Shown here in pieces: positions 7,189 through 15,121 of a stretch of 18,634 nt of DNA (position 1 is its first letter; every line of letters starts with the position of its first letter). The notes beneath the pieces were generated by a model. That model had not been told where the DNA came from, ran no database searches, and saw nothing but the letters and a program-made list of their open reading frames with translations. Source of the DNA: DASUGM01 sp036274055 (GTDB taxonomy: Bacteria; Acidobacteriota; Vicinamibacteria; Vicinamibacterales; SCN-69-37); assembly GCA_036274055.1 (NCBI GenBank), contig DASUGM010000100.1, forward strand, positions 1 through 18,634. Direction: 5' to 3'. Position numbers and translations under genes: made by a program.

Positions 7189-9126
7189 CTAGGCTACCGA
7201 TTCTGCCGCAAGTTGGCGGCGTCGCGCCGCCACTTTGCGCAGCATGCGTTCGAGCGCCGCCACCCGTGCCTTGTCCCGTTTCCCTCTCGCGCTCGGCGCC
7301 TGGCCTGCCTGTTTCGCTGGCGGCGTCGGCAGCGCAAAGCCGACCGGACTGCGCGGGATTTCGGGCTCCGCATCCGCGGTCGCCGGCTCGCGCGACCACT
7401 CGGGACTGGCGACAACGTTATTGAACAACCCTGACAGGTTGGCGAACGGCGTCGGCGAATCGACCACATCCGGAACGGTCAGTAGGGTCGGCGGCGCAGC
7501 CACACTCGGCGCGGCCATGGCGGCTGCGGCGGGCGCGCTTACCACCGGCGCGTCGATCGCGACCGCCGCTTCAACGGCGACCGGCGCTTCAACGGTGACG
7601 GGCGCTTCGAGCTGAGCGAGTTCGGCCAGACCTGCGAGATCCGGCGGCGCCGTCTCCGCCAGCGCCGCCAACTGAGTCAATTGAATCAACGGCTCGTCGA
7701 GGTCGGCGGTTGAGATGACGGCCACGGCCGGCATCAAGTCGGTCTCCGGCAATTCGACCTTGAGCGAGTTGTCCGAGAGGCTGATATCGACCGCAGCCGG
7801 CGCCTCGAGTTCCGGCGTGTCGTCGATCACCGGCGCACTGAAATCGATGGCGAGCGGCGAGGGCTCCGGCGAAATCGCTTCGAGTGAGGCCAGCGCATCG
7901 GCCAGACCGCCCGAGTCCATCGGTACGAGATCGACCGCGATGTCTTCGACTGGTCCCGACTGCTCGAACTGCGCCAGAGTGCTCTCGAGAGACGGCGCGT
8001 CGGTCGCCCGAGCGTCCAGCACGAGATCGTCGGCGGCCAGCTTAGGCTCGGCAACCTCGAATTCGCTTGCCTCCTGGCGAAGGTCGACCGGCGCGGCCGC
8101 GAGATCGATCACCGGTTCGTCGAACACGATCGGTTGCGCTTCGACGGCCAGGTCGCTGCCGCTGAACATCGGCGCATTCAGATCGAGGTCGAGACCGGGC
8201 GATGCGGCGTCGAGGCCCGCAAGGGCCACGCCCAGGTCGAGCGATTCCGACGCAGCTTCGATCGACGGCACCGCCGCGCTGACCGCCGCATCGATCGCCG
8301 GCGCGATCGCAAAGAACGGCTCCGGCTCCGACGAAAACATCGGCGCCGCCGCGATTTCCGGCTCGGCGACGTGCGCGGCCGCGAGGGCCGCCTGGCTCGC
8401 GGTGACGATTTCGATGGGAGTGGGATCGAACACCGGCGCTGCGGCAACCGCCGCGCCGCGGGTATCCACGATCGGGGCGCTCTCGACGGATGCCGCGGCC
8501 GCGACCGGAGCAACCAGATCGGCGGCGTGATCCGCGGCAGCAGCTTCGAACGCCGGCCGGCCCTGTGCGTTGAGAATCTGCGGCGCTTCGCTCACGGCCG
8601 GCGCGACGGCAGCTTCCGGTTCCGGCGCCAGCATGGCCGCCCGCCCGGAAAGGGCGTCGTCGACGGCAAACGGTTCCGGCGGGACCAGGGCTGCTTCGGG
8701 CACCGGCTGCCCAACCGGAGCCGGCGGCGCAATCGGAGCCGGCGGCGCGGGCGGCGCGGGCTGAGCAGGCGCCGCGACCGCGGCTGGCACCATCTGTTCG
8801 TTGTTGTGAAATTGTGACTCGGCGTTCTCTTCGCGCTCGTGCAGTTCGGCGAGGCCGCGAATCGCCGCGAGGTTGTCGGGCGCGCGACGCAGCACCTGCT
8901 CCAGTTCAGCCCGGGCTTCGTCGTACTTGCCCTGGTCGAGCAACGACCAGCCGAGCGTGACCCGCGCCGACAGCTGATTCGGAAACTTCTTGAGCCCTTC
9001 ACGACACAGCGCAATCGCGCGTTCCAGATCCCCGGCCCGGCGGAATCGCTCTGCGACTCCGCCGAAGGCCGGGGTATCTTCCGCCGGCGCCTGCCGGCTG
9101 CGATTCATTGCGTACCCGCTTGCCAT
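7189..9126 (-). CDS. TPR protein with long acidic low-complexity region and basic tail (function unknown)
   Basis: A 645-residue protein with no signal peptide or membrane segment. Residues about 20-100 form two TPR units and part of a third (AERFRRAGDLERAIALCREG, then GWSLLDQGKYDEARAELEQV), usually a protein-protein docking surface. Residues about 110-560 are rich in Ala, Pro, Val, Asp and Glu, probably disordered, with short repeats. The last 35 residues are strongly basic and helical (RVAALERMLRKVAARRRQ). The position after pilMNOPQ and two lipoproteins suggests a pilus-linked scaffold; this recalls FimV in having TPR plus acidic regions, but LysM and transmembrane parts are missing. I cannot assign a function. 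The start is ATG 9124-9126 after TAAGAG; an ATG six codons later (9106-9108) is nearly as good. Confidence 0.8.
   Translation of the reverse strand: MASGYAMNRSRQAPAEDTPAFGGVAERFRRAGDLERAIALCREGLKKFPNQLSARVTLGWSLLDQGKYDEARAELEQVLRRAPDNLAAIRGLAELHEREENAESQFHNNEQMVPAAVAAPAQPAPPAPPAPIAPPAPVGQPVPEAALVPPEPFAVDDALSGRAAMLAPEPEAAVAPAVSEAPQILNAQGRPAFEAAAADHAADLVAPVAAAASVESAPIVDTRGAAVAAAPVFDPTPIEIVTASQAALAAAHVAEPEIAAAPMFSSEPEPFFAIAPAIDAAVSAAVPSIEAASESLDLGVALAGLDAASPGLDLDLNAPMFSGSDLAVEAQPIVFDEPVIDLAAAPVDLRQEASEFEVAEPKLAADDLVLDARATDAPSLESTLAQFEQSGPVEDIAVDLVPMDSGGLADALASLEAISPEPSPLAIDFSAPVIDDTPELEAPAAVDISLSDNSLKVELPETDLMPAVAVISTADLDEPLIQLTQLAALAETAPPDLAGLAELAQLEAPVTVEAPVAVEAAVAIDAPVVSAPAAAAMAAPSVAAPPTLLTVPDVVDSPTPFANLSGLFNNVVASPEWSREPATADAEPEIPRSPVGFALPTPPAKQAGQAPSARGKRDKARVAALERMLRKVAARRRQLAAESVA
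7543..7614. repeat. Four tandem 18-bp units inside the TPR gene
   Basis: Units begin at 7543, 7561, 7579 and 7597, each roughly GACCGGCGCTTCAACGGC with a few changes. On the minus strand they encode hexads of the type (x)-V/I-E/D-A-P/A-V. This is a coding minisatellite in the disordered part of the TPR protein, and copy-number variation between strains would be expected. Confidence 0.75.
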
Positions 9127-9150
9127 AGCTCTTACCCGCGACCGTTTTGA

Positions 9151-10125
9151 TTACGGCAAGATGGTGATTGATTGCGTGATCGTCGCGACGCGTCCGGTGC
9201 TGTCGGTGACGATGAGCGTGATGTTGTAGGTGCCGGCGAAGCCCCAGATGTGCTGTGGCGTCACGCCGGTGCCGGTCGCGCCGTCGCCGAAGTCCCAGTG
9301 GTAGCTGACGATGGAGCGGCCGGTGGGCGCCGTCGACGCCGATGCGTTCAGGAACACGTTCTGTCCGGCCTTCGGCGCGGTTGGCGAGAAGACGACGACG
9401 GCCGTCGGATTGGTGGCCTCGCCGACCTGAATCTGCTGCGGCGCGGACGTCCGCGAGTTGCCGCGGTTGTCGGTGACCGTCAGCGTCGCCTGATAGGTGC
9501 CAGCCAGCCCGTAGCTGTGGCGCGTCGTCTGTCCTTCGCCCGTGGCGCCGTCGCCGAACGCCCAGCGATAGCTCGCAATGCCGGTGTCGTCAATCGACGC
9601 GGACCCGTCGAAGTAGACGTCTTCGTTCTCTTTCGCGGTCGTCGGGGTCGCGAAGAACTTCGGTACCGGCGCACCGTCCGGCGGCAGCACGACGAACGGC
9701 AGCATCAGGCGGATCTGCACGAACTTGGTGTTGCCGCCGCTGTTGCCGAAATTGGTGCCGACCGGATTGAACGCCACGGTCGCGATCGCATCCTGCTGGG
9801 TCGTCGGCGGCGGCGCCGACGGCGCGAGAAACACGACGCTCGCCTTGCCCTCGCTGTTCGTCGAGACGACCGACGACGAGAGCTGACCGGTGCTGTCGGT
9901 GCCGACCTGGACCGACAGGCCGCGGATCGGCTGGCTCGATGCGTCGCGGGCAATGACTTCGAGCACCGCCTGCGACTTGCCGTCCCACATGATGTGGTCA
10001 GGCGTCGCCGACACCTGGAGCGACAATCCCAGTTCCGAGGGTCCGGTCAGGCCAGGCGCGTCCTGCTTGTCCAGCGCGCAACCGCCGAGCGCGACGACAG
10101 CCGCCGTCGCAAGAATTCGTTTCAT
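9151..10125 (-). CDS. Outer-membrane-type lipoprotein with N-terminal Ig-like domain and two PKD domains
   Basis: From ATG 10123-10125 the protein has 324 residues. The signal peptide ends in the lipobox LGGC (Cys16), and Ala at +2 suggests outer-membrane sorting. Residues about 35-145 look like a bacterial Ig-like (Big-1 type) domain. Two PKD domains follow at about 156-235 and 242-323, each with the SYxWxFGDGATG core and a GTYxxTLxVTD strand. PKD domains are beta sandwiches used in surface adhesion and polysaccharide or protein contact. The frame opens two codons earlier at GTG (10131), but the ATG gives a normal MKR signal start. It sits 57 bases after the preceding lipoprotein and 24 bases before the TPR gene, in the pil run, so a pilus or surface role is likely but unproven. 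Confidence 0.88.
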   Translation of the reverse strand: MKRILATAAVVALGGCALDKQDAPGLTGPSELGLSLQVSATPDHIMWDGKSQAVLEVIARDASSQPIRGLSVQVGTDSTGQLSSSVVSTNSEGKASVVFLAPSAPPPTTQQDAIATVAFNPVGTNFGNSGGNTKFVQIRLMLPFVVLPPDGAPVPKFFATPTTAKENEDVYFDGSASIDDTGIASYRWAFGDGATGEGQTTRHSYGLAGTYQATLTVTDNRGNSRTSAPQQIQVGEATNPTAVVVFSPTAPKAGQNVFLNASASTAPTGRSIVSYHWDFGDGATGTGVTPQHIWGFAGTYNITLIVTDSTGRVATITQSITILP

Positions 10126-10182
10126 CAACACGTCAGCACCCCAACAGTTTGAGAAGAAATCAGTCCTTCGACCACGCGGCGG

Positions 10183-10872
10183 CTACTTGGGGTCGCCCCA
10201 GTCGCCGAAGTTGACGCCGATGAACGCCTTGACGCTCACGTCGCGTCCGGCCTGATCGAAGCCGTAGAACGTCACCTCCGCGATCGTCGAAATCATGCCG
10301 CCGGCGCCGGTCCCGCGCAGCGCGCGCAGCGGCGCCTCTTCCTTCGCCTGGGCGCGAACCAGATTGAAGACGCCCTTGCCGCCGTTGCCGCCGACGGTCA
10401 CGGTCATCCCGCCGTCGAACGGATACGGCACGTCGACGCCCGGCGTATTCCGTCCGTCGGCGCGCACAAAGGCGACGTGATAGCGGTTGACGGTGATGAA
10501 GTTCTGGCTCGACGGCTGCGTCGGGTTGTCGATCGACCCGGGATCCTTCATCGCCAGGACGAAGTTGACCTCGCCGTTGTCGGCAAACACGGTCGGCGCG
10601 AACGTCGCCGGCGCTTGCTCGCCGTCGCCGCCGCCGCTGCCCTCGATCTTGACCAGCGTGATGACGTCGGAGGCGAGGACGCCGCCGAACTGATCGGGCG
10701 TCGCCCCCGACGAGGCGTTGAGCGCGCTCACGATCAGGAACGCCGGAGACTGCCCCTGCTGCTGGGCGCTCGTGCAGCCGCTCATCGCCGCGCCGCCGAG
10801 CGCCGCCACCACGAGGGCCGCGGCCGCGCGCACCACTTTCATCTGACGAAGTCCAAACAGGTCGCGTGACAT
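10183..10872 (-). CDS. Predicted lipoprotein downstream of pilQ (function unknown)
   Basis: A 229-residue protein starting at ATG 10870-10872, 2 bases after the pilQ stop and preceded by a strong GAGGA Shine-Dalgarno inside the end of pilQ. A basic N-region, a hydrophobic stretch (about 16-28) and the sequence AMSGC give a probable lipidated Cys33. Met at -3 is less usual, and Thr at +2 suggests the outer membrane. An internal ATG at 10840-10842 (MKVVR) would also give a signal peptide. The mature part is Gly/Asp-rich and beta-like and ends with a VTFYGFDQAG segment and a FGDWG motif. I recognise no named family. The tight coupling to pilQ suggests a secretin partner such as a pilotin analogue; this is inference. 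Confidence 0.82.
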   Translation of the reverse strand: MSRDLFGLRQMKVVRAAAALVVAALGGAAMSGCTSAQQQGQSPAFLIVSALNASSGATPDQFGGVLASDVITLVKIEGSGGGDGEQAPATFAPTVFADNGEVNFVLAMKDPGSIDNPTQPSSQNFITVNRYHVAFVRADGRNTPGVDVPYPFDGGMTVTVGGNGGKGVFNLVRAQAKEEAPLRALRGTGAGGMISTIAEVTFYGFDQAGRDVSVKAFIGVNFGDWGDPK

Positions 10873-10874
10873 GG

Positions 10875-12278
10875 CTATCCTCGGATGATGCGCGGAGTAA
10901 TGAAGATGACGAGTTCCTGGCTCTCGTTGCGCGAGTCGGTGCGCTTGAAGAGCCAGCCCAGGAGCGGAATATTGGCGATGCCCGGCGTCTTGTCGACGGC
11001 CGACGTCTCGGTGGTCTGCAGAATGCCGCCGATCGCCGTGGTCACGCCGTCGGACACTTGCACCTGCGTCTCGGCACGCTGGGTGTTGATCGACGGGTTG
11101 CCGTTGACGGCGCGGCTGAAGTCGGGAATGCCGTTCTCCAGCGTGATCCGCATGATCACGGTGTTCGCGCCGGTAATCTGCGGCGTCACCACCAGCTTCA
11201 GCGCGGCGTCCTTGAACGTGACCGTGACCGTGTTGTTGGACACGACCTGGATCGGAATCTGGAAGCCCTGCGTCACCTCGGCTTGCTTGTTGTTCTGCGT
11301 GGTCACGCGCGGGGTCGACAGAATCTTGAGTTTGCCCTCGTGCTCGAGCGCGGTGATCGCCATGTCGAGGCCGAGCGCGCCGTTGATCGAGCCGAGCGAC
11401 AGGCCGAGCGCGCTGCTGGCGCCGGGGACGCCGAGGTTCACGGCGGTGCCGCTGTTTTCGAGCTCGGTCGCGCGCGGGTCGTTCGGGCCCTGCTGATTGG
11501 CGATGCGGCCGGAGAGCGAGCCGCGATTCGGAAACGCCAGCGTCGTCGTGTTGCCGAGCTCGGGAGCGACGCGCCCGTTGAAGCCCCACTGCACGCCGAG
11601 CGCGCGCGCGGTGTCACGGTTGGTCTGGAGGATCTTCGCTTCGATCTCGACCTGCGGCTCGGGTTTGTCGAGTTCGGCGACGAGCACACGGACGTCTTCG
11701 ATGCTTCTCGGCGAGTCCTTGATGATGAGCATGTTGGTCCGCTCTTCGAACTCGACGCTGCCGCGCTCGGAAATCAGCCGCGCGTCCTCGAGCAGCTTGG
11801 CGACGCCCTCGGCGGTCGAATAGTTGAGGCGAATGCGCGCGGTCTGGAGGTCCGGCGCCTGTTCGCTGGCCCGCTTCTGACTGACTTCTTCCTGCAGCTC
11901 CTTGGTCCGCGCCTCACGCGTCATCACGCGCAGCACCGAGCCCTCGAGCTGGTAGGTCAGCTGGCTGGACTTGAGGATGACGTCCATCACCTGGTCCCAG
12001 GGCACCTGCGTCAACTTCAGATCGACGGTCGACGCGTTGGGCACGCTCGGATCGATGACGAGGTTGATGCCGCCGATCTCCGAGAGCTGCCGCAGCACGG
12101 TGCGAAGATTCGCCGACGTGTAGTCGACGTCGATCGGGCTGCCGCTGAACTGTCGCAGTCCCTGCGGCGCCGGCGCCGACTGGCCGCCGCCCGCCGCCGG
12201 ACCCTGCGCGCCGTCGACGACCATCGTCGCCGCAACGGCCAGAGCCGCGGTCACCACCCACAAACGCATACGATTCAT
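10875..12278 (-). CDS. pilQ: Type IV pilus outer-membrane secretin PilQ (short form)
   Basis: PilQ forms the multimeric outer-membrane pore through which the pilus passes. This one has 467 residues, much shorter than the roughly 700 of proteobacterial PilQ. After a signal peptide (about 1-24) come an STN/N0-type domain (about 45-115: DVDYTSANLRTVLRQL, PWDQVMDVIL), one N1-like secretin_N domain (about 142-212), and the secretin beta domain (about 215-466). The latter includes KILSTPRVTTQNN, TPGIANIPLLGWLF and the closing LVIFITPRII. No AMIN peptidoglycan-binding domain is seen. The start ATG overlaps the pilP stop (ATGA), with an AGGAG ribosome site 7 bases upstream at 12286-12290. It is the last core gene of the pilMNOPQ cluster. 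Confidence 0.96.
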   Translation of the reverse strand: MNRMRLWVVTAALAVAATMVVDGAQGPAAGGGQSAPAPQGLRQFSGSPIDVDYTSANLRTVLRQLSEIGGINLVIDPSVPNASTVDLKLTQVPWDQVMDVILKSSQLTYQLEGSVLRVMTREARTKELQEEVSQKRASEQAPDLQTARIRLNYSTAEGVAKLLEDARLISERGSVEFEERTNMLIIKDSPRSIEDVRVLVAELDKPEPQVEIEAKILQTNRDTARALGVQWGFNGRVAPELGNTTTLAFPNRGSLSGRIANQQGPNDPRATELENSGTAVNLGVPGASSALGLSLGSINGALGLDMAITALEHEGKLKILSTPRVTTQNNKQAEVTQGFQIPIQVVSNNTVTVTFKDAALKLVVTPQITGANTVIMRITLENGIPDFSRAVNGNPSINTQRAETQVQVSDGVTTAIGGILQTTETSAVDKTPGIANIPLLGWLFKRTDSRNESQELVIFITPRIIRG

Positions 12279-12802
12279 CGCACTTCTCCTGCCGGACGCA
12301 AGGTCTTCCTGATCTCGTTGGGCCGCATGCCGGGGTCGGCCGCTTCGACGAACACCACGCCTTCGTTGTCAATCGACTTGATCGCGCCGTCCAGCAATCG
12401 ATCCTGCACGCGCGCCACGAACGACTGCTTGTTGGCGCCTTCGAGAATCGCCAGCATCACCTTGCCGTTCTTGACGATGCCCTTGACCGCGACGTCGGCG
12501 AGCGCAATCGATCCCAGGCCGGTGCGCGGGCGCAGGCTGTTGGCGCCGCCGACGGCGCTGCCCGCGACGCGCTTCGGCGCAATCAGGCTGAGGAAGGGAT
12601 CGCGACGGCCGCCGGAGTCATAGCCCGTCGGCAGCTCGCCGACGCGCGACCCGACCGGGATCGCCGCGGCGGGCGGCAGCGTCGCCAGCTGCGGCGGCGC
12701 GGCCGGCTGCGTCGGCAACGGCGCGGGCAGCGCCGACTGCTGCTGCGCGGACGCCGAGGCCGCGACCAGGCACAAAACGAACGTCAATGTGAATGTCTTC
12801 AT
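12275..12802 (-). CDS. pilP: Type IV pilus inner-membrane alignment complex protein PilP (non-lipidated form)
   Basis: PilP links the PilN/PilO inner-membrane complex to the secretin. The 175-residue protein has a cleavable signal (about 1-19, ASA before QQQ), a Pro/Ala-rich linker (about 24-50), the conserved RRDPF (66-70) and a C-terminal beta domain (ALADVAVKGIV, then DNEGVVFVE). Unlike the classical PilP lipoprotein there is no lipobox: the only nearby Cys (residue 11) lies inside the hydrophobic core of the signal. The ATG at 12800-12802 has a GGAGG Shine-Dalgarno 6 bases away. Upstream in-frame extension would run into pilO and is rejected. Both ends overlap their neighbours by 4 bases, implying translational coupling. 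Confidence 0.93.
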   Translation of the reverse strand: MKTFTLTFVLCLVAASASAQQQSALPAPLPTQPAAPPQLATLPPAAAIPVGSRVGELPTGYDSGGRRDPFLSLIAPKRVAGSAVGGANSLRPRTGLGSIALADVAVKGIVKNGKVMLAILEGANKQSFVARVQDRLLDGAIKSIDNEGVVFVEAADPGMRPNEIRKTLRPAGEVR

Positions 12803-13389
12803 GGCCGGCCTCCGGGAAGCCCCAGCGCGAGGTCTTTCGAGAACACGAACGTCGTCGCGATGCACGACGCCGAGATGCTGCCGCGGCCATTGGCCTTGGT
12901 CTTCGTCTTGATCGACAGCTCGGACACCGACATCAGCCGCGCCATCGCAGCGATCCGGTCGAAGAAACGGCCGAGGTCGTGAAAACTGCCCTCGAGCCCG
13001 AGTTCGATTGGCCACTCGGTGTACTGCGTCTTGGCGACGACCGCCTTCGGTTTGAAGCTCGCGATGTCGAGCGTCGACTCGCTCGCCAGTTCATGCAGGT
13101 TGCGGAGCACGTCCTGCGGATCCTTCTCTTCCGGAATCACCGCGGTGGTCTCGTGCAGCGCCGCTTCGAGCGCCTTCACTTCGCGCTGAGCGGCCGGCAG
13201 CTTGGCGGCCGTCGCCTGCGCGCGGGCGACGTTGGCCTCGACTTCGCCGAGCCGCGTCTCCGCCGTCGCGATGTCGGTCTGCGCCGGTCCGAGCAACACC
13301 TGCCACGCGCCGCCGGCGGCAAGCAGGCACAGCACGACGAAGACAATCGTCTGGGCGCGCGGGGACAGGTCGTGAAAACTCTTCGCCAT
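12799..13389 (-). CDS. pilO: Type IV pilus inner-membrane protein PilO
   Basis: PilO pairs with PilN in the inner membrane and holds the pilus machine in register with PilP. The 196-residue protein has a short cytosolic N-terminus, one transmembrane helix at about 12-33, a coiled coil at about 36-80 rich in Ala, Glu and Arg, and a ferredoxin-like periplasmic domain from about 95. That domain includes the typical EWPIELGLEGSFHDLGRFF stretch. The ATG at 13387-13389 has GGAG 9 bases upstream. There is a 3-base gap to pilN and a 4-base ATGA overlap with pilP. Length and topology match the family. Confidence 0.94.
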   Translation of the reverse strand: MAKSFHDLSPRAQTIVFVVLCLLAAGGAWQVLLGPAQTDIATAETRLGEVEANVARAQATAAKLPAAQREVKALEAALHETTAVIPEEKDPQDVLRNLHELASESTLDIASFKPKAVVAKTQYTEWPIELGLEGSFHDLGRFFDRIAAMARLMSVSELSIKTKTKANGRGSISASCIATTFVFSKDLALGLPGGRP

Positions 13390-13392
13390 GGA

Positions 13393-14040
13393 CTACGCTC
13401 CGGAACGCGCGGGCGCAGCCGCGGCGGGTATGGGCGACGCCGGCGTCGCCGGCGTCGTCGTCGAGACGGGCTTGGTGGCCGGCTTGACGGCTTCAGCCTT
13501 GACCGTGAACCGGACGACGGTCTGTTCCTCGAAGGTCTCGGTCGCCGTCGTCACGATTTCGACCGGGTGCTGGAAGAGGCCGGAGTTCTGCAGTTGCTGC
13601 GCGAAGTCGGTGACCGAGGTCAGCGACATGGCGCGGCCGTCCACCGTGGTGAAGGCGCCCGCCTGCTTGATCTCGAGGAGCCAGAGGCCATCGGGCGTGC
13701 TGCGGCTGACGGTCTCGAGGAGCGTGACCGGACCGCGCTTGGCGGTGCGCAGCCGATCGATCAGCGCGAGCCGCTCGGAAAGTTCGTTCTTGCGCTTGGT
13801 GGCGCGGTCGACGAGCTTCGCGGCTTCGGTCAGGCGCACGAGCTCGGATTCGGCGCCGGCAATACGGGCGTCGAGCGACGACTTCTGGCTGCTGAGATAC
13901 CACCAATAACCGCCGATGCCGGCCGCGGTGACGAGCAGCATCGCGAAGCCCTGGAGCGCGCCCTTCTGCGCCGCCGGCACCCATTCACGCGCAGTTTTCT
14001 GCGCCGCCGGGCCCTGTGAGAGCAGGTTGACTTTGATCAT
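13393..14040 (-). CDS. pilN: Type IV pilus inner-membrane protein PilN
   Basis: The protein starts with MIKVNLLSQ, the version here of the INLLP motif that inserts into the groove of PilM. A transmembrane helix at about 29-49 (ends YWWYLS), a coiled coil at about 52-85, and a ferredoxin-like domain (GLWLLEIKQAG, then LTSVTDFAQQLQNSGLF) complete the family layout. The last 35 residues form a Pro/Ala/Thr-rich tail not needed for the fold. The total is 215 residues. The ATG at 14038-14040 overlaps the pilM stop by 4 bases and is preceded by GGAAGGTG. It connects cytosolic PilM to PilO and PilP. Confidence 0.95.
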   Translation of the reverse strand: MIKVNLLSQGPAAQKTAREWVPAAQKGALQGFAMLLVTAAGIGGYWWYLSSQKSSLDARIAGAESELVRLTEAAKLVDRATKRKNELSERLALIDRLRTAKRGPVTLLETVSRSTPDGLWLLEIKQAGAFTTVDGRAMSLTSVTDFAQQLQNSGLFQHPVEIVTTATETFEEQTVVRFTVKAEAVKPATKPVSTTTPATPASPIPAAAAPARSGA

Positions 14041-15104
14041 CGGTCACCTTCCTGACGCATCGCGAGACCCACCGCGACCGCGTAGGCCGGGCCCGTCACT
14101 TCCGCGCCGATGGCGCGGCTTGGCTTGGTGACGCGACGGAACGGGTCGAAGACGTCCACCGGCGCGCCGAATTCGCTCGCCAGAAGATCGACCAGACCCA
14201 CGGCTTGATAGGCGCCGCCCGAAACGACGATGCGGCTGAGCTTTTCGACGGGCGCGGTGGCGCGGTAGAAGTCCACCGTCTTGCGCACTTCGAGCACGAG
14301 CTGGGCGCTCGCCTCGCGCAGCACCGCGGCCACCTGTTCGGGAAGGACGTCGCTGGGAAACTGGCCATGCAGAATGCGCCTGGCCGCGAGTTCATCGATG
14401 CCGGTATGGCCGAGCTCGCGCATCACCGCGTCGATGTGCACCTGGCCGCCGATCGAGATGTCGCGCGTGAACACCGGCTCGCCCTTTTCGAGCAGGCACA
14501 CGATGGTCACGCCGCGGCCGATGTGGATGAGCGCCGCGAGCGCGTCGCTGCGCTCCGGATAATTCATTTCGTAGGCGTTGGCGAGCGCGAACGCTTCGAT
14601 GTCGAGCACGGCGGGCTTGCGGCCGGTCTGCGCGATCACGGCGGCGCGGTCGTCGATGCGATCTTTCTTGGCCGCGACCAGCAGCACGTCGAGCGACGTC
14701 TTGGCCGCGTTGTCGGCTTGATTGACGACCTGATAGTCGAGCTGCACTTCGCTCAGGTCAAAAGGGATGTACTGCTCCGCCTCCCAGGGAATCGCCTCGG
14801 CGAGTTCGGCCTGGCTCATCGACGGCAGCGACAGCCGCTTGACGATGACGGCGTGTCCGGAGAGGGCCGCGGCAACCCGCGCCCGACGCATCTTCAAGGA
14901 GTCGAGCAGGCCGCTGACCGCTTCGCTGACTGCGGTCGGTTCAGCGGCGGTGCCGTCCTGCAGACTGCCATCCGGCATGGGCGCCTCGCCGGCCGCGACG
15001 AGCGACCAGCCGCCGCGGCCCCGCTTGAGGACCACGGCTTTCACAGCGCTCGAGCCGATGTCGAGGCCAACAGTAGGCGGACGAAACGCAGCACCAAAGG
15101 GCAT
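14037..15104 (-). CDS. pilM: Type IV pilus assembly protein PilM (actin-like ATP-binding)
   Basis: PilM is the FtsA/actin-fold cytosolic ring component that binds the N-terminus of PilN. The 355 residues are typical. The phosphate-1 motif VGLDIGSSAVK (12-22) is intact, as are the PWEAEQYIPF segment (106-115) characteristic of PilM and the adenosine motif VVSGGAYQAVGL. The phosphate-2 motif reads LIHIGRGVTIV (192-202), with His194 where the family usually has Asp (or Asn). This may weaken ATP turnover. The ATG at 15102-15104 places the phosphate-1 motif at the usual distance. Upstream is a sigma-54-type promoter only about 6 bases before the ATG if its start site is canonical. It is the first gene of the pil run. 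Confidence 0.95.
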   Translation of the reverse strand: MPFGAAFRPPTVGLDIGSSAVKAVVLKRGRGGWSLVAAGEAPMPDGSLQDGTAAEPTAVSEAVSGLLDSLKMRRARVAAALSGHAVIVKRLSLPSMSQAELAEAIPWEAEQYIPFDLSEVQLDYQVVNQADNAAKTSLDVLLVAAKKDRIDDRAAVIAQTGRKPAVLDIEAFALANAYEMNYPERSDALAALIHIGRGVTIVCLLEKGEPVFTRDISIGGQVHIDAVMRELGHTGIDELAARRILHGQFPSDVLPEQVAAVLREASAQLVLEVRKTVDFYRATAPVEKLSRIVVSGGAYQAVGLVDLLASEFGAPVDVFDPFRRVTKPSRAIGAEVTGPAYAVAVGLAMRQEGDR

Positions 15105-15121
15105 AGCGGTTGCCTACTAAG

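Noticed and set aside
7181..7399. 73-residue upstream extension of the M24 peptidase
   Set aside because: It lies inside the end of the TPR gene, is Gly/Arg low-complexity and precedes the normal family N-terminus.
9172..10152. 326-codon plus-strand frame opposite the PKD lipoprotein
   Set aside because: The minus strand shows a lipobox and two PKD domains; the plus frame is Arg-rich shadow.
10873..11589. Upstream extension of the post-pilQ lipoprotein frame
   Set aside because: It is an out-of-frame shadow of pilQ; the lipoprotein has a strong Shine-Dalgarno and signal peptide at 10872.
10866..12623. 585-codon plus-strand frame opposite pilQ and pilP
   Set aside because: Antisense shadow of well-identified secretin and PilP genes; Arg/His-rich and without motifs.
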